The notes below the pieces were generated by a model. The model was not told where the DNA came from, made no database searches, and saw only the letters and a program-made list of their open reading frames with translations. From the NCBI RefSeq assembly GCF_037975245.1, contig NC_092577.1, forward strand, positions 1,794,001-1,858,000: 64,000 nucleotides of DNA. Reading direction: 5' to 3'. Origin of the DNA: Apostichopus japonicus (lineage: Eukaryota > Echinodermata > Holothuroidea > Aspidochirotida > Stichopodidae). Within the stretch, counting starts at the first letter, position 1, and each line of letters begins with the position of its first letter. The position numbers were made by a program, and so were the translations under genes. This document shows positions 1 through 10,606 of the stretch, piece by piece.

Positions 1-306
1 AACACCATTTTTACACCAAGACAACTACATACCACACCAGTCTTAAACCAGAGCGGATTACATGTCAAACCAATTTGCTACGAGACCAGGTTTCATGCCA
101 GAGCCGTATCTCACGAGACCTAGCTTATTACACCACTCTAACACCAGAACTTGGTTTACATCTGACCAGTCTTACACCAGACAGACCAGTTCATGTCACA
201 TGTCCTCTCCACCGTGCACCAGTCTTACACCAGACCAGTCTTACACCAGACACACTGGTTCATGTCACAAGACCTCTCCACCTTGCACCAGTCCCATCAG
301 ACCCAG
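1..306. repeat. Degenerate minisatellite downstream of SLC25A32
   Basis: Short units related to CCAGTCTTACACCAGAC recur through this stretch, with the clearest copies around 160-300. It lies immediately 3' of the SLC25A32 stop codon (minus strand) and is either 3' UTR or downstream DNA. I saw no clear AATAAA signal for the minus strand here. Open frames over it are products of the repeat and are not called as genes. Confidence 0.55.
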
Positions 307-3300
307 CTACTTTTTGCCTCCTTTGTTTGACTTGGATGACAACAGAATCGGTATTTTTTCGTACAAGAGAAAAACTATGCAACAGTTGGGTCCGGTGTGT
401 AAGAGATTAACGCCCACACCCTTGTAGAAGCCTCGGACTCCTTCGCCTCTGTGGAAGAAACAGAAGACAAAGGGCATTCTGAGGACAAGGGTGCACAAAC
501 AAAGGGCATCAGATAGCACACGGAGGAGGCACTTTTAAAGGGCTCAAATAAATACCATGGCACTTATATGATATCAGAAGTAGCAAGCGATTAACACCTG
601 AGGTCATGAAAGGTCACAGGTGCAGGACGTGGAGAGACAATGTGGCAGTGGCTGTACAGGTGCACTAATGCTGTCAACAGCAATTACCATGGTTACGGCA
701 GTTACTACGGTTACACCAGCTCGAGAATAACAAGCCTACATTAATAGTACAAGGTATAATTCACAAATGCAAGAATGGAAGTACAGTACCGTTAACAGCT
801 TTAGGAGCTTCCCTGGAAGTAGAGCGGACAATGTCACCTGTGGCACTTAGTTATTTTTTTCATGGTGCAACAAAGCCAATAGGGATGCACCAGATATCCG
901 GTCCGGCCGGACTATCCGACCGGATAGTGAGCAATTATCCGGTTCTGGCCGGATATTTTTCAAAATCCGGCCGGATATTTTTCAAAATCCGGCCGGATAT
1001 TTTTCAAAATCCGGCCAGATCTTTTTCAAAATCTGGTCTGAATTATTCCTTAAAAAGGTGTTGGTATTAACTTAAATCAATGTAAACTATTTCCAAAAAT
1101 TAATAAAAACATTCAAAGTATGGAAAAATTAGGTTTAACATGTTTAATTTAATTTTCTCAATGGTAATGTAGATTACACCACTTCAAGTCATATTTAATC
1201 TTATAAATGGGGTCTTAATTCCACCTTCATTATAATATGCGTATACCTCACCTAAGATGTATGTATGTATGTATATGTGATCTTCCCGCAAGCAGGAACT
1301 CGCGAAAGAAGCCATGGAGGCTTATAGACTCGCAAGCTGACCGAAGCCAATCTCTCGGCACACATCCATTTAACGTCCATGTCGGGAAGTTGTTATTGAA
1401 CAACACCCTTGCCAGACGACACACCTTGCTGTCGGCGGGGAATCGAACCGGGGATCTCATGACTGGGAGACGCCGGCGTTAACCACTAGGCTATACACTC
1501 CGCCTTTTTGGCGGATTGGCTCCTTGATTTGCTCCTTGTTTCATACTTCTACTTCTTATTAATGATTTTCTGTTGTGTAATGAAAAAAACCGGATTTCAT
1601 GTACTATCTGGCAAAATCCGGTTCCGGCCGGATCCAAAAATTTGGATCCGGTGCATCCCTAAAACCCAACACCATCATCATTGCTCTTAGTGATGGAGAT
1701 CATTGTCATGATCAGCTTTCCAAAACAGCTACAAAAATATCTCAATAGATTTGGGAAATATATATTTTCATGTTCGATCACACACAAGGCTGAAGGACTT
1801 GATCAAGTCTAATCATGACATCAAGGAACCATGTGCGCTTCAGTTTTTGTAACTTTTCTTAAGGAATTTCTGGTGACCAAACTTATATCCATTTCTTGTT
1901 GGAAAACTCCATCTCAGGATCTTGCCCCTAACTCTGGGATATAGTAGACTGAATGTAACCTATTTTGATTGGCTGAACTGTCGACTACTCCCTCCAATCA
2001 CAGTAGCCTGGGCGTCTGTGATGTCACCTGGGCTTCTTGTTGATTTATCTTTAAGCCTGATACCTTTGGAAAGTTTGCTTAGATGTCAAAATGTCTACAC
2101 TGGATTTTTAAAAAAATGGATTTTTTTTTTAGTAGAAATATTCTTTTTCCTCTGTGCATCAATGATTGACAAATTATAAAGACAAAAACCAAAGACTTTT
2201 CAGCCAAAGTGCCCTTATGACGTCATCTATTCTGCCATTGCCAGATTCATCTAATCGAAAAATATTTCACCAAATTTGGCAAGATTGTGTCATCTTCTTG
2301 ATACAAGATATGCGATGAGAACGTGTATTCCCCTAAAGTTTCAGAACATTTTCAGGAAAGTTTGCTTAGCAATCAACTTCAGCCAACAGAAAATCCATGT
2401 CATAATGAGTATTCAGTAGGTTGGGGAAAATTGTTTCCCTAAAAAATATACTTCAGACGACACGTGTCAAAACGAAAATTTCACTGTGGCAAAGGTGAAT
2501 CATTATCGAACAACAGAGATTTTCTCTGCAGCACCGGCTGTGCCCATTATGTAAATTGTGGAGTAAACAAGATGCAGTCCTGTGATAAAAGCCTAGCTGC
2601 ACGATGCTGCAGCCCCCTCAGCCTCCAAATCTAGAAACATGGTGCCCTAACACAATCACCCAAAATAGAAACATTGGAACACCAGACGATGTTCCAAAAT
2701 GTTTCTGAACTATCCACACCAGATTTGCCTAACACCGACGGCATAACTCTACTTACGGAACCAGTCTTTGTTTAAAAGCACACTTATTAAATAATCAAAT
2801 GTTGTTGTCTGGACACAACAGCTGAGACTACTGATATATGACCAGGTATTGCATGTAACCTTAATGAGGTCACTGGCTAGCTTAGCAGTTATCTCAACAC
2901 ATATTGCAAAGCTGACTTTCATCTTCTCCACAATACAGTAAAACAAAATGACAAACAAATGTCTGTCCAGTCTTTTCTCATTCAGCAATCCTACAGTTTG
3001 TATGAGTAAGATGACAAAGTATTTATCACCATAAATAGAGCTCATTTTGTGATAAGGATAATCATCATCCCTACCTGGTGACCAACCCACCATCCACACA
3101 CATCTCTGTCTCAAATTACCCTCCCTGCTACCCCCCACATCACCCTGCTACCCCCTCACATCACCCTGCTTCCTGTCACATCACCCTCCTCCCCCTCACA
3201 TCACCCTGCTACCCCCTCACATCACCCTGCTTCCCCTCGCATCACCCTACTCCCACTCACATACCCATGCATACCCCTTATATCACCCTGCTACCCCCTC

Positions 3301-6300
3301 ACATCACCCTGCTTCCTGTCACATCACCCTCCTCCCCCTCACATCACCCTGCTACCCCATCACATCACCCTGCTACCCCGTCACATCACCCTGCTTCTCT
3401 CTCACATCACCCCGCTCCTCACATTACCCTACTTTCCCCTTTCATCACCCTACTCCCACTCACATACCCCTGCTTCCCCGCTCATATCACCCTGCTTCCC
3501 CCTGACATCACCCTGCTCACCCTCACATGCCCCAGTTTAACCCTCAAATCCCCCTCACATCAACTGCTTCCTCCCTCACATCACCCTCCTTCCCCCATCA
3601 CATCAACTGCTTCCTCCCTCACATCACCCTCCTTCCCCCATCACATCAACTGCTTCCTCCCTCACATCACCCTCCTTCCCCCCTCACATTACCATGCTTT
3701 CCCCTACATCATCAAGTAAATGCCAAGATTTGCAAACACATCAGCTAGATTTGCATACACATGAGCTAGATTTGCATACACATGAGCTAGATTTGCATAC
3801 ACATGATTTGCAAACACATAAGCTAGATTACAATTTATCCATACCACCATTACTGCACAGTTTGTGTTAAGAAACAAACATTGCATACCATCCATACTCA
3901 TAACCCCTCCCCACCCCCCCCCTCTCATCTTCCACCCTCCATCTCTTCCTTCTCATCTTCATTTAATTTGATACCTGTTAATGGCAGAACAATGTTAACA
4001 CTTTACCAAGTGCTGTATGGTGTTGTACACATGAATAAAATGGATGAAACGTGAAACAGAATCAGAACGTGAGTGTAAAATGGAAGGATTGTGTTGAGGT
4101 AAGATGAGATGAAAAATAGGTACAAACAAAGATGGTAGAATGAAGAAACTGGGTAGCGTCACATCAGCAACATTAACTTAGTCAGGTAACCTACTCTGTG
4201 AAGATGGGTAGAGTTACGTCAGTTATATTTACTTTGGTGGGTAGAGTTACGTCAGTTATATTTACTTAGGTGGGTAACCTACTCTGTGAAGATGGGTAGC
4301 GTCACGTCAGTTATATTTACTTAGGTGGGTAACCTACTCTGTGAAGATGGGTAGCGTCACGTCAGTTATATTTACTTAGGTGGGTAACCTACTCTGTGAA
4401 GATGGGTAGAGTTATGTCAGCTATATTTATTTTGGTGGGTAACCTACTCTGTGAAGATGGGTAGAGTTACGTCAGTTATATTTACTTAGGTGGGTAACAT
4501 ACTCTGTGAAGATGGGTAGCGTCACGGCAGTTATATTTACTTAGGTGGGTAACCTACTCTCCAAAGATGGGTAGAGTTACGTCACTTATATATTTATGTA
4601 TGCATTGTGTTCACCATGCTCATTTACCTGTCTGTATTCGGTGCGTGTTTTTGTCCCTTCTGTTACTGTTACTTGTCATTTAGCCTTTGAAGATCATGCT
4701 AGGACCGAAACGTCAGGCCAACTTACTTTTACACATTCTCTTACACAGGCTCTCGAGTGAATAAGCAGTTTGCTAACAGTTTTATTTTATTTGAGTTATA
4801 TAATTACTTTGGTGGGTAACCTACTCTCCGAAGATGGGTAGAGTTATGTCAGCAACATTAACCGATGCAGATAAACTACTCTGTGAAGATGAACTTCAAA
4901 TTTGAATTTCAAAACTAATTTCAAAAGTATTTGGTATCCCCCAATCCAACCTGAATCAACCACTCACTCGAACTGAGGACTGCAAACTCTTATTATCTTA
5001 GCTATTAGTCTTTAACTATTTAGTACTAATTATTAATTAATTAGTTCATAAAATATTAACGTCATATTCAGGGAATACAATCCAAATCCAACTCAACTTA
5101 CCTGAATGTTTTTACGATGGTATCCCACACACCTCTGTACTGGGAATGTTGGTCCTGCAGTCTGGACCGCACCACTTGGTACGGGTACGTTGTCACGACA
5201 GCGAACATCTTTGAGACGGCCGCAAAGGTGATGTATTCCATGGCACCCTGCAGAGACATGGCATGTATTATGTAATATCGGACATGTATAAAAACCATGT
5301 ATACTTCCTCTTACTGAGCACAAGGAATTGAATAACCTAGAACACACCACCGGTGTAAAGTGGGGCCACGCAAAGAACCTTCTGTGGGGGTCTGCAAGGT
5401 TTTCTGAAGTCGACTAATTAGACCTTCTGAACCTAATAATAACCATAAATCGACTAAAACAATGAACTCACTGAATGACGCAAGAGGACAAACATGGCAT
5501 TTTGGGGCATTTTGTTAACATATTGTCCGACCTACTTATGATGATGATAATAATAATAATACTGATTTTAAATAGCGCATTATACCGGCGGTCTCAATGC
5601 GCTTTATTCAATGATAACAGTGTATTCTGAAATAATTGATTGGCAATGTCCCATGCAGAAGTGTATAATCTGTCATTACCCATATGCAGACTCACACTTA
5701 GATAAAATTTGATGCCCCCCAGTACTAGTAGAAACACGTCTTTGTTCTTTTCAACTTTTGCAAGATTTTATGAAACAATATCATATAATGAACATTATAT
5801 AATAATAATAACCTAGAGAGAGCCCTCTTACCAGTTGCACTGTTGGTGAAAGACCCTTGTAGGATGTATAGTGCTTCTTTAGCTCCTCATAGGCCATGAA
5901 CTGGAGGGCCCCATGTGAAACACCAAACAAACCCGGAATGAAACCCTGACGAATCATAACAAAAAAGACAAATAATAAAATCTTTCGCTGATATCGTCAA
6001 TCTCATGATTTTTAATGTCTTAGCTAGTTTTAGAACAGGAAGATTACAAAAGAGGAAGTAAATAGTCTATGTTAGGCAATGTTCCCCAAAGTGTAATAGT
6101 GTCTGTGTTCTTGTTTAATACTAACCTATGAATCAAAGAGAAGATAATATTCTGTGTTATTATACAAATCGTTCGTACGTAAACTAAACGCTCACCAAAA
6201 AAAAACAATTGTTAGAGGCTCCATATACAAGGGTTCAAACCAAGTTAGAATTTATGTGTAAACAGGGCACTACAAAATGATAAAGGGACTATTTTAATAA

Positions 6301-9300
6301 TTCACACAATTAAATTTTCACACTTAGGGCCCGCTACAGATACTCATTTGTGCCTAATTCTATCCATATATTTAATTCACAAGTGAGAAGATAAGTTTCT
6401 TGTTTGTAGGACTTGCTGTTTATATGTTTGTATTACTGTATGTGTATCGCAGTCTATTGATACTTATACTATTGCTTTCGTTTTTGCCGTTTACGACCTG
6501 TGTAAGGTGAATTTCCGATAATTCAACTCAATTCAAATTAATTCAATTCAATTAGGGTTCATAACGTTCATCATAGATTGAACATGTAATATAGTAAACA
6601 AACTCTTCATATTATTGAAATAGACTCGACAAAATAAACTACTCCCTATCTCCACCTTCCCTCCCCCCCCTTCCCTACCCCCCAAGACACCTTTTTCACT
6701 TATATATGCTGATGCAGAGAATAATTTAATCTTCTGATTTTGTGTTGCAGTCTTGAAGGCTCTGCACTTACATATAAAATACACTGTTTCTTGTGTACAC
6801 ACAAAGACTGCTATACATTCTTTGGATTTGTATAGCAGTTTGACAATTTTGCACAGTATGTTGCTATGTGATACGGGATAAAATATTCTGTATATGGTTT
6901 GTATGACTTACCTTATAGAGCCCTGTTACACCTTCAAAGTGATAGACCTTCCAAAGGGCATCCACCATGCCCCTGTACTTCTTAACTTGTACCTTAGACA
7001 CATCACCCTGAAGGCCCTCATATTGTAAACATAACCGAGTCTTCACTACCCAGATAGGGTTGGTCATGGTTAGAGTCAACACACCTGTACCACAAAAAAA
7101 AAAAAAAATTAAATAAATAAATAAATTAAAAAATAAAAAATAAAAAAAAAGGGAGAGATACGTTGAAACATAACAGCAAAGTACTTCTCAGTTGAACTGT
7201 GAAACTGCTATTTACTTGTCCCTCTGTATTCCGAGAAATGTCGAGATAAATTGGACAAATTGGTAAAGATAAACTATTGATTTCTCTGCTGTAGTTATCA
7301 ATACTGATCCATTCAAATTGTGAGCATGGAAGCTGTTCACTGCATTGCAAACATAATAATCATAATCATAATAATTTATTCTTATGTAGCCCCTTACATC
7401 AAAATAGGACCTCAAAGCACTTAACAATTCCTATCACTTGTAGGTCTGGACTCTTCACAAAAATATCTGCAATCATGTGCACAACATGTAAGCTATTAAG
7501 GCTGTTAGATGTAGACACTGCTCTACCCCCCCCCCCCTTGACCTTTCCCTCCACTCCCACCACCCCCTTCCCCCCTGGCATCTCACCATTTCCGCTCACT
7601 GCAACTAGCATATGCTGACCAGCACTAAGTGGTTCTGTGCTCTTACCTTGCACTTAAACCATTAAGGCTGTTAGATGTAGACACTCCTCTTCACCCCCTC
7701 CCCTCCCACCACCCCCCTCCCACTAGCCTCTCACCATTTCCACTCACCTGACTGAGCTGCAGCTAGCATATGCTGACCGGCACTGAGTGGTTCTGTGCTA
7801 GTACCTTGCATGTATGTCTTCAGTGCATTATAACTATAAGACAGGAGATAAGAAAGTCATTATTTTACACCACCTGTCTGGTATATGTGCTCAGTAAAAT
7901 GGATGTTCTCTCAGTTCTAATTCTCTCTTTACTTGTTCTGCAATTCTTGGCAAAGTCTGTCACCAATATAATCAACCATCACACATGTCCCTAACTGATC
8001 ACAACGTAAATTGTAAATAATCCCCATTAAACAGAGCCTTATATTATACACATTGTTATTCAGATAACCAAAATGCATTTTCATTTCCTCAACAGGTTTT
8101 TTTGTGTTGCATTTTATTACTATATTTAATCCAGGACTTCTTCAAACAACATATATCAAGTCACTGGCTTGCTCCACAGCTATGCATTAGTATGGACGTA
8201 TAAGACACATTCCTGGGAAAAAAACACTTACAGCCAAAGGTTTACTTCAAGTAGACCCTTCGTCTCAAATTACTTCCACAATTTTTCCATGGGTAGACAT
8301 GAAGGTTTTGTTTTGCTTAGCATATTTCCATAACCACAGATATCCCAAACACATGTATCCTTCTTATCTGACCAAAATCATTTTCAGAGAAGAATAATTG
8401 TACTATTAAGCAAGTGACACATCTGTTGTCCACTTTTGCATTTTGAAACCCTTTTAACAATTTGAGATACTATGAATGGTTTGAGATACATCAGCTATCC
8501 CATTAAGTTCATTAAATTATTCTCCCCCAACACCACCACCCACCCCTCCCCCCCCCCAAATGCAAGGGGGGGAAAGATAGTGACCAGATGTATGATAAGA
8601 ATAATATATCTAAATAAACGTACGATCAGTACACAGCTGCCTGTTTGCTATACATAGCAACATGTTTTGTTGGCAAACATGAACACATAGCAACAGGTTA
8701 TATATCTGATAGCATCAAACATTCCCCTCACATGATCACCCTGATTTTAAATTTACATAACAAAATCAAACGTGTTACCACCACTCACAAAAAGAAATAG
8801 AAACCCCAGGATGCCCCTGCCCCGACGACATTTGGGACCACACCTTGGTAGAGACCCCGCACTCCATTCTGGGAGGTTATACTTTTAGTGGCCTGCACCA
8901 AACCTCTGTAGCTTGGTCTTTCTTTCCTCCCATCATTGACTGAAGAAAAGAAAAGAAAAAAAGGAAGGAGAAATTTGTGAAGATGACAGATCGCTTGAAA
9001 GATAGAAGTAAATCATTGAAAAGATGATGAAATATTTTCCAGAGATTTTGAAGTGGATGAGGATGGTAAACTATTTCCACTCTAGAGACATAGATTGATG
9101 TGTAATTAGATACACATAGACTGGTACCTTTTCAGACTTCGATTGCACCAGGAATCAAATTTACGTCCCTCCAAGAAACATTGACAAGCACGAAGAATCA
9201 AACGAGATTGAGGATATGGAATGTCAAAATAGGATGTTAATCTGACAAAGGCTACACTGTGGCAACGAGTCATTCCTTGGTATGTTTGAGTCAAACTTAA

Positions 9301-10187
9301 TATCGTGAGGGAAATTGTTAAAATGTCATTATTTTACACAGATATTTTGCAGTGATCATACCACAGAAAGGTTAACTTGACTTTCCCAATAATGCAGCAC
9401 TGACATTGCTACATAGCACTGACTATTGAAAGGAAGATCTATAAACATGCTTTGCAAGGTCCTGTGGTGTCACACAACAACAAACCCAATTGTTTGAGAG
9501 CCAATCATTCTAGAACTCATTTTCTAATTTCAACATTATCATTACTTTACCTTTTTTTTTTTTCATTATATTTATTTCCAGTATAAATATAAATATTTAT
9601 AAACAGGACATCAAAAGTGAGAACGTAATAAGAAAATATTAACTTTAAAATGTTAGTGCACAAAAACAAAAACATATGTACAAGTGCAGCTGTCTACAAT
9701 AACTAATTATCCAGATTACCATTTTGTAAATAAATAGCAGCACCATAAATCAAGCTATTTCTATACACATTAATTTTGAATTTTGGTGTTATTGCTTTGT
9801 TTCTCAAGTTATACCTAGTAGTTTCTCGAAATAGAGAGTTAAGTACTGTATGCAAAGAATGTCTACGGTGTAATGCATGTCAAGTAAGGCCTCAGTTCTC
9901 CACAGCCCATCGATCATCAATTAAGCCCTTTTAGCAGAACACATAAGTCGAAGAAAAGTCTAAGACCTTGCATGGTGGCAGCACCGTTCAACAAACAATT
10001 CGACCTGGTCGACTAATTTACATGCCGTGATCACACCCGTACCTTGAAACCTGATCTTGAGTAGATCTAGCGGGTGCAAGACTAAAGTTGACAAGACACC
10101 TCCACTGATCCCCGCAACTAAATGCTCGTATTTCAGCTGCTTGAAGACACTTCCTATGGCCTTCTTGACCTCTTGACCTTCAGCCAT
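307..10187 (-). CDS. SLC25A32: Mitochondrial folate/FAD carrier, SLC25A32-like (seven coding exons)
   Basis: Mitochondrial carrier family member of the inner membrane; vertebrate orthologues move folate or FAD into the matrix. Coding exons, high to low coordinate: 10187-10043, 8939-8789, 7833-7748, 7084-6912, 5945-5832, 5247-5102, 448-307. All junctions are AG/GT and phases agree, giving 957 nt (318 residues plus stop), close to the roughly 315 of the family. The three carrier repeats each carry their signature: PLDLLK (residues 39-44), PIWVVK (137-142, the Trp-containing form typical of folate carriers) and PYQVVR (245-250). The start is the ATG at 10187; an acceptor 28 nt upstream (exon edge 10215) implies an upstream non-coding exon. 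One oddity is PNVVG at residues 84-88, where relatives normally have Trp at the second V. Introns hold a hAT-like element, SINEs, LINE pieces and satellites. Assignment to the family is firm; folate versus FAD transport is inferred. Confidence 0.95.
450..879. other. SLC25A32 last intron, first part
   Basis: Start of the 4.65-kb intron between coding exons 6 and 7 (449-5101). Beyond the acceptor at 449-450 I see no conserved feature until the hAT-like element at 880. Position 872-879 is one target-site copy of that element. Confidence 0.6.
937..1040. repeat. 22-bp tandem repeat inside the hAT-like element
   Basis: About four copies of a unit with core CCGGCCGGATATTTTTCAAA, the last one drifting (CCGGCCAGATCTTTTTC, then ATCTGG). 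The unit reuses the CCGG-rich sequence of the terminal repeats, so the array is probably subterminal transposon sequence amplified in place. Confidence 0.75.
1255..1504 (-). mobile_element. tRNA-derived SINE
   Basis: Read on the minus strand, the head (1504 to about 1430) is tRNA-like: an A-box TAGCCTAGTGG and an exact B-box GGTTCGATTCC, with a plausible anticodon stem TCTC/GAGA. A body of about 150 bases follows, then a tail of CATA repeats (about 1257-1278). A functional tRNA is unlikely because the putative anticodon loop has eight bases and the tRNA part continues directly into unrelated body sequence. It lies inside the hAT-like element, so it inserted after it. Confidence 0.7.
1670..3105. 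other. SLC25A32 last intron, no further gene seen
   Basis: Unique-looking AT-rich intron sequence. The open frames here (for example 1922-2179 and 2749-3138) have no recognisable domain and no splice context linking them to a gene. Confidence 0.55.
3108..3715. repeat. C-rich minisatellite, about 20-21-bp unit
   Basis: Roughly thirty degenerate copies of a unit like CTCACATCACCCTGCTACCC, with a higher-order block near the right end where CATCAACTGCTTCCTCCCT recurs three times (about 3556-3665). The strand is strongly asymmetric (C-rich plus, G-rich minus). It keeps a long frame open on the plus strand that encodes only HHPAT/SHHP repeats. Confidence 0.9.
3720..3835. repeat. Short minisatellite, 20-21-bp unit
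   Basis: About five copies of AGCTAGATTTGCATACACATG, unrelated in sequence to the adjacent C-rich array. Confidence 0.85.
4141..4880. repeat. 55-bp satellite array, interrupted
   Basis: The core GATGGGTAG recurs at 4291, 4346, 4401, 4456, 4511 and 4566, a period of exactly 55. Shorter or drifted units lie before 4291, and a last unit resumes near 4800 after a Penelope-derived insertion. The unit contains GTGGGTAACCTACTCTGTGA and CGTCAGTTATATTTACTTAG. Confidence 0.9.
4602..4792 (+). mobile_element. Penelope-like element 3' pseudo-LTR fragment
   Basis: This sequence matches the 3' end of the Penelope-like copy at 19891-20876: it shares TTTGAAGATCATGCTAGGAC-like and ACGTCAGGCCAACTTACTTT blocks and ends in the same TTTTA-rich tail (AACAGTTTTATTTTATTT). 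The 5' side is truncated, leaving no coding sequence. It interrupts the 55-bp satellite, so it is younger than the array. Confidence 0.8.
5530..5605. repeat. ATG/AAT microsatellite with repeat-tail sequence
   Basis: An ATGATGATAATAATAATAAT run is followed by AAATAGCGCATTA and CAATGCGCTTTATT. This arrangement resembles the 3' end of a dispersed family; a related sequence at 7350-7430 follows an AATAATCATAATC run with GCCCCTTACATC and CTCAAAGCACTTAAC. The family itself is not identified. Confidence 0.4.
7495..7820. repeat. Tandem duplication covering SLC25A32 exon 3 and its downstream intron
   Basis: Two roughly 160-bp units begin ATTAAGGCTGTTAGATGTAG at 7495 and 7661. The second contains the functional exon 3 (7748-7833). 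The first contains a decayed copy (about 7585-7645) that still spells GQHMLVAV on the minus strand, but it has lost the bases around the donor and carries substitutions. The exon copy is not counted in the gene model. Confidence 0.85.
9550..9935 (-). mobile_element. 5'-truncated LINE tail (CR1/L2-like C-terminus)
   Basis: On the minus strand an open stretch reads [20 protein letters not shown], then [20 protein letters not shown], and ends at a stop near 9705. This resembles the last segment of CR1/L2-type ORF2 proteins (an RHS...YNLR... pattern before the aromatic-rich end). A 3' UTR follows, then a 12-13-base poly(A), seen as poly(T) at about 9551-9563. No endonuclease or reverse transcriptase domain remains. 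It lies in SLC25A32 intron 1. Family assignment is by pattern only. Confidence 0.55.
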
Positions 10188-10446
10188 TGAGTAACTAATA
10201 CAGTTATTGGTTGTCCTACAAAAGATAAGAAAGATATATGCAGGTCAGAGGTCAAAATAACATCTGCAGAAGTACAAAAACACATTAGCTATGCACTATT
10301 GAAGCTACTGTACCTAGATTGTCAATAATATGAAAAGATTGCTTATTTGTTAAAGTTTGCAAGTTTGTAGAGTGTAGACTATACAGCAAACTTCTTAACA
10401 AGGATTATTTCATTATTGGCTAAGATCATGTGTACAGTAGTATCTG

Positions 10447-10598
10447 TTCCCTTTCGAGGGGAATGGTGATGCACACCTGACGATGATCACACAGTCACAG
10501 TCCCGATGCAAGGGGACTGGGGTTGAGAGCGGATCAGTCGTTTGGTAGTTTGGTTTTCGTGCCCAGGTTCTTTCCTGGGCGACTTTTCCTTAAAAAAA
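10447..10598 (+). mobile_element. 152-bp poly(A)-tailed retroposon with three hairpins
   Basis: Flanked by identical 8-bp repeats AGTATCTG at 10439-10446 and 10599-10606, with an A8 tract before the second copy, so it was reverse-transcribed from an RNA. Three stem-loops are visible: CCCT-TTCG-AGGG (within 10447-10463), CAGTCCC/GGGACTG (10498-10519) and a perfect GCCCAGG/CCTGGGC (10561-10580). No clear tRNA A- and B-box pair was found. The parent RNA is not recognised. It lies between the SLC25A32 coding start and its likely 5' non-coding exon. Confidence 0.6.
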
Positions 10599-10606
10599 AG
10601 TATCTG

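Larger units (their letters stand above)
880..1661. mobile_element. hAT-like non-autonomous DNA transposon
   Basis: Terminal inverted repeats begin TAGGGATGCACC at 880 and end GGTGCATCCCTA at 1661, each followed inward by CCGG-rich sequence. Flanking 8-mers AAAGCCAA (872-879) and AAACCCAA (1662-1669) differ at one base and look like an aged 8-bp target duplication, the hAT hallmark. There is no transposase frame. The element carries a 22-bp tandem repeat near its left end and a tRNA-derived SINE in its middle, so it is a nested insertion inside the last SLC25A32 intron. Confidence 0.75.

Noticed and set aside
1430..1504. A genuine tRNA gene on the minus strand
   Set aside because: The A- and B-boxes are good but the anticodon loop is eight bases and the sequence runs into a SINE body and tail.
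3078..3719. A 213-codon plus-strand open frame
   Set aside because: It is the translation of the C-rich minisatellite (HHPA repeats) with no domain, no splice context and strong strand bias from the repeat unit.
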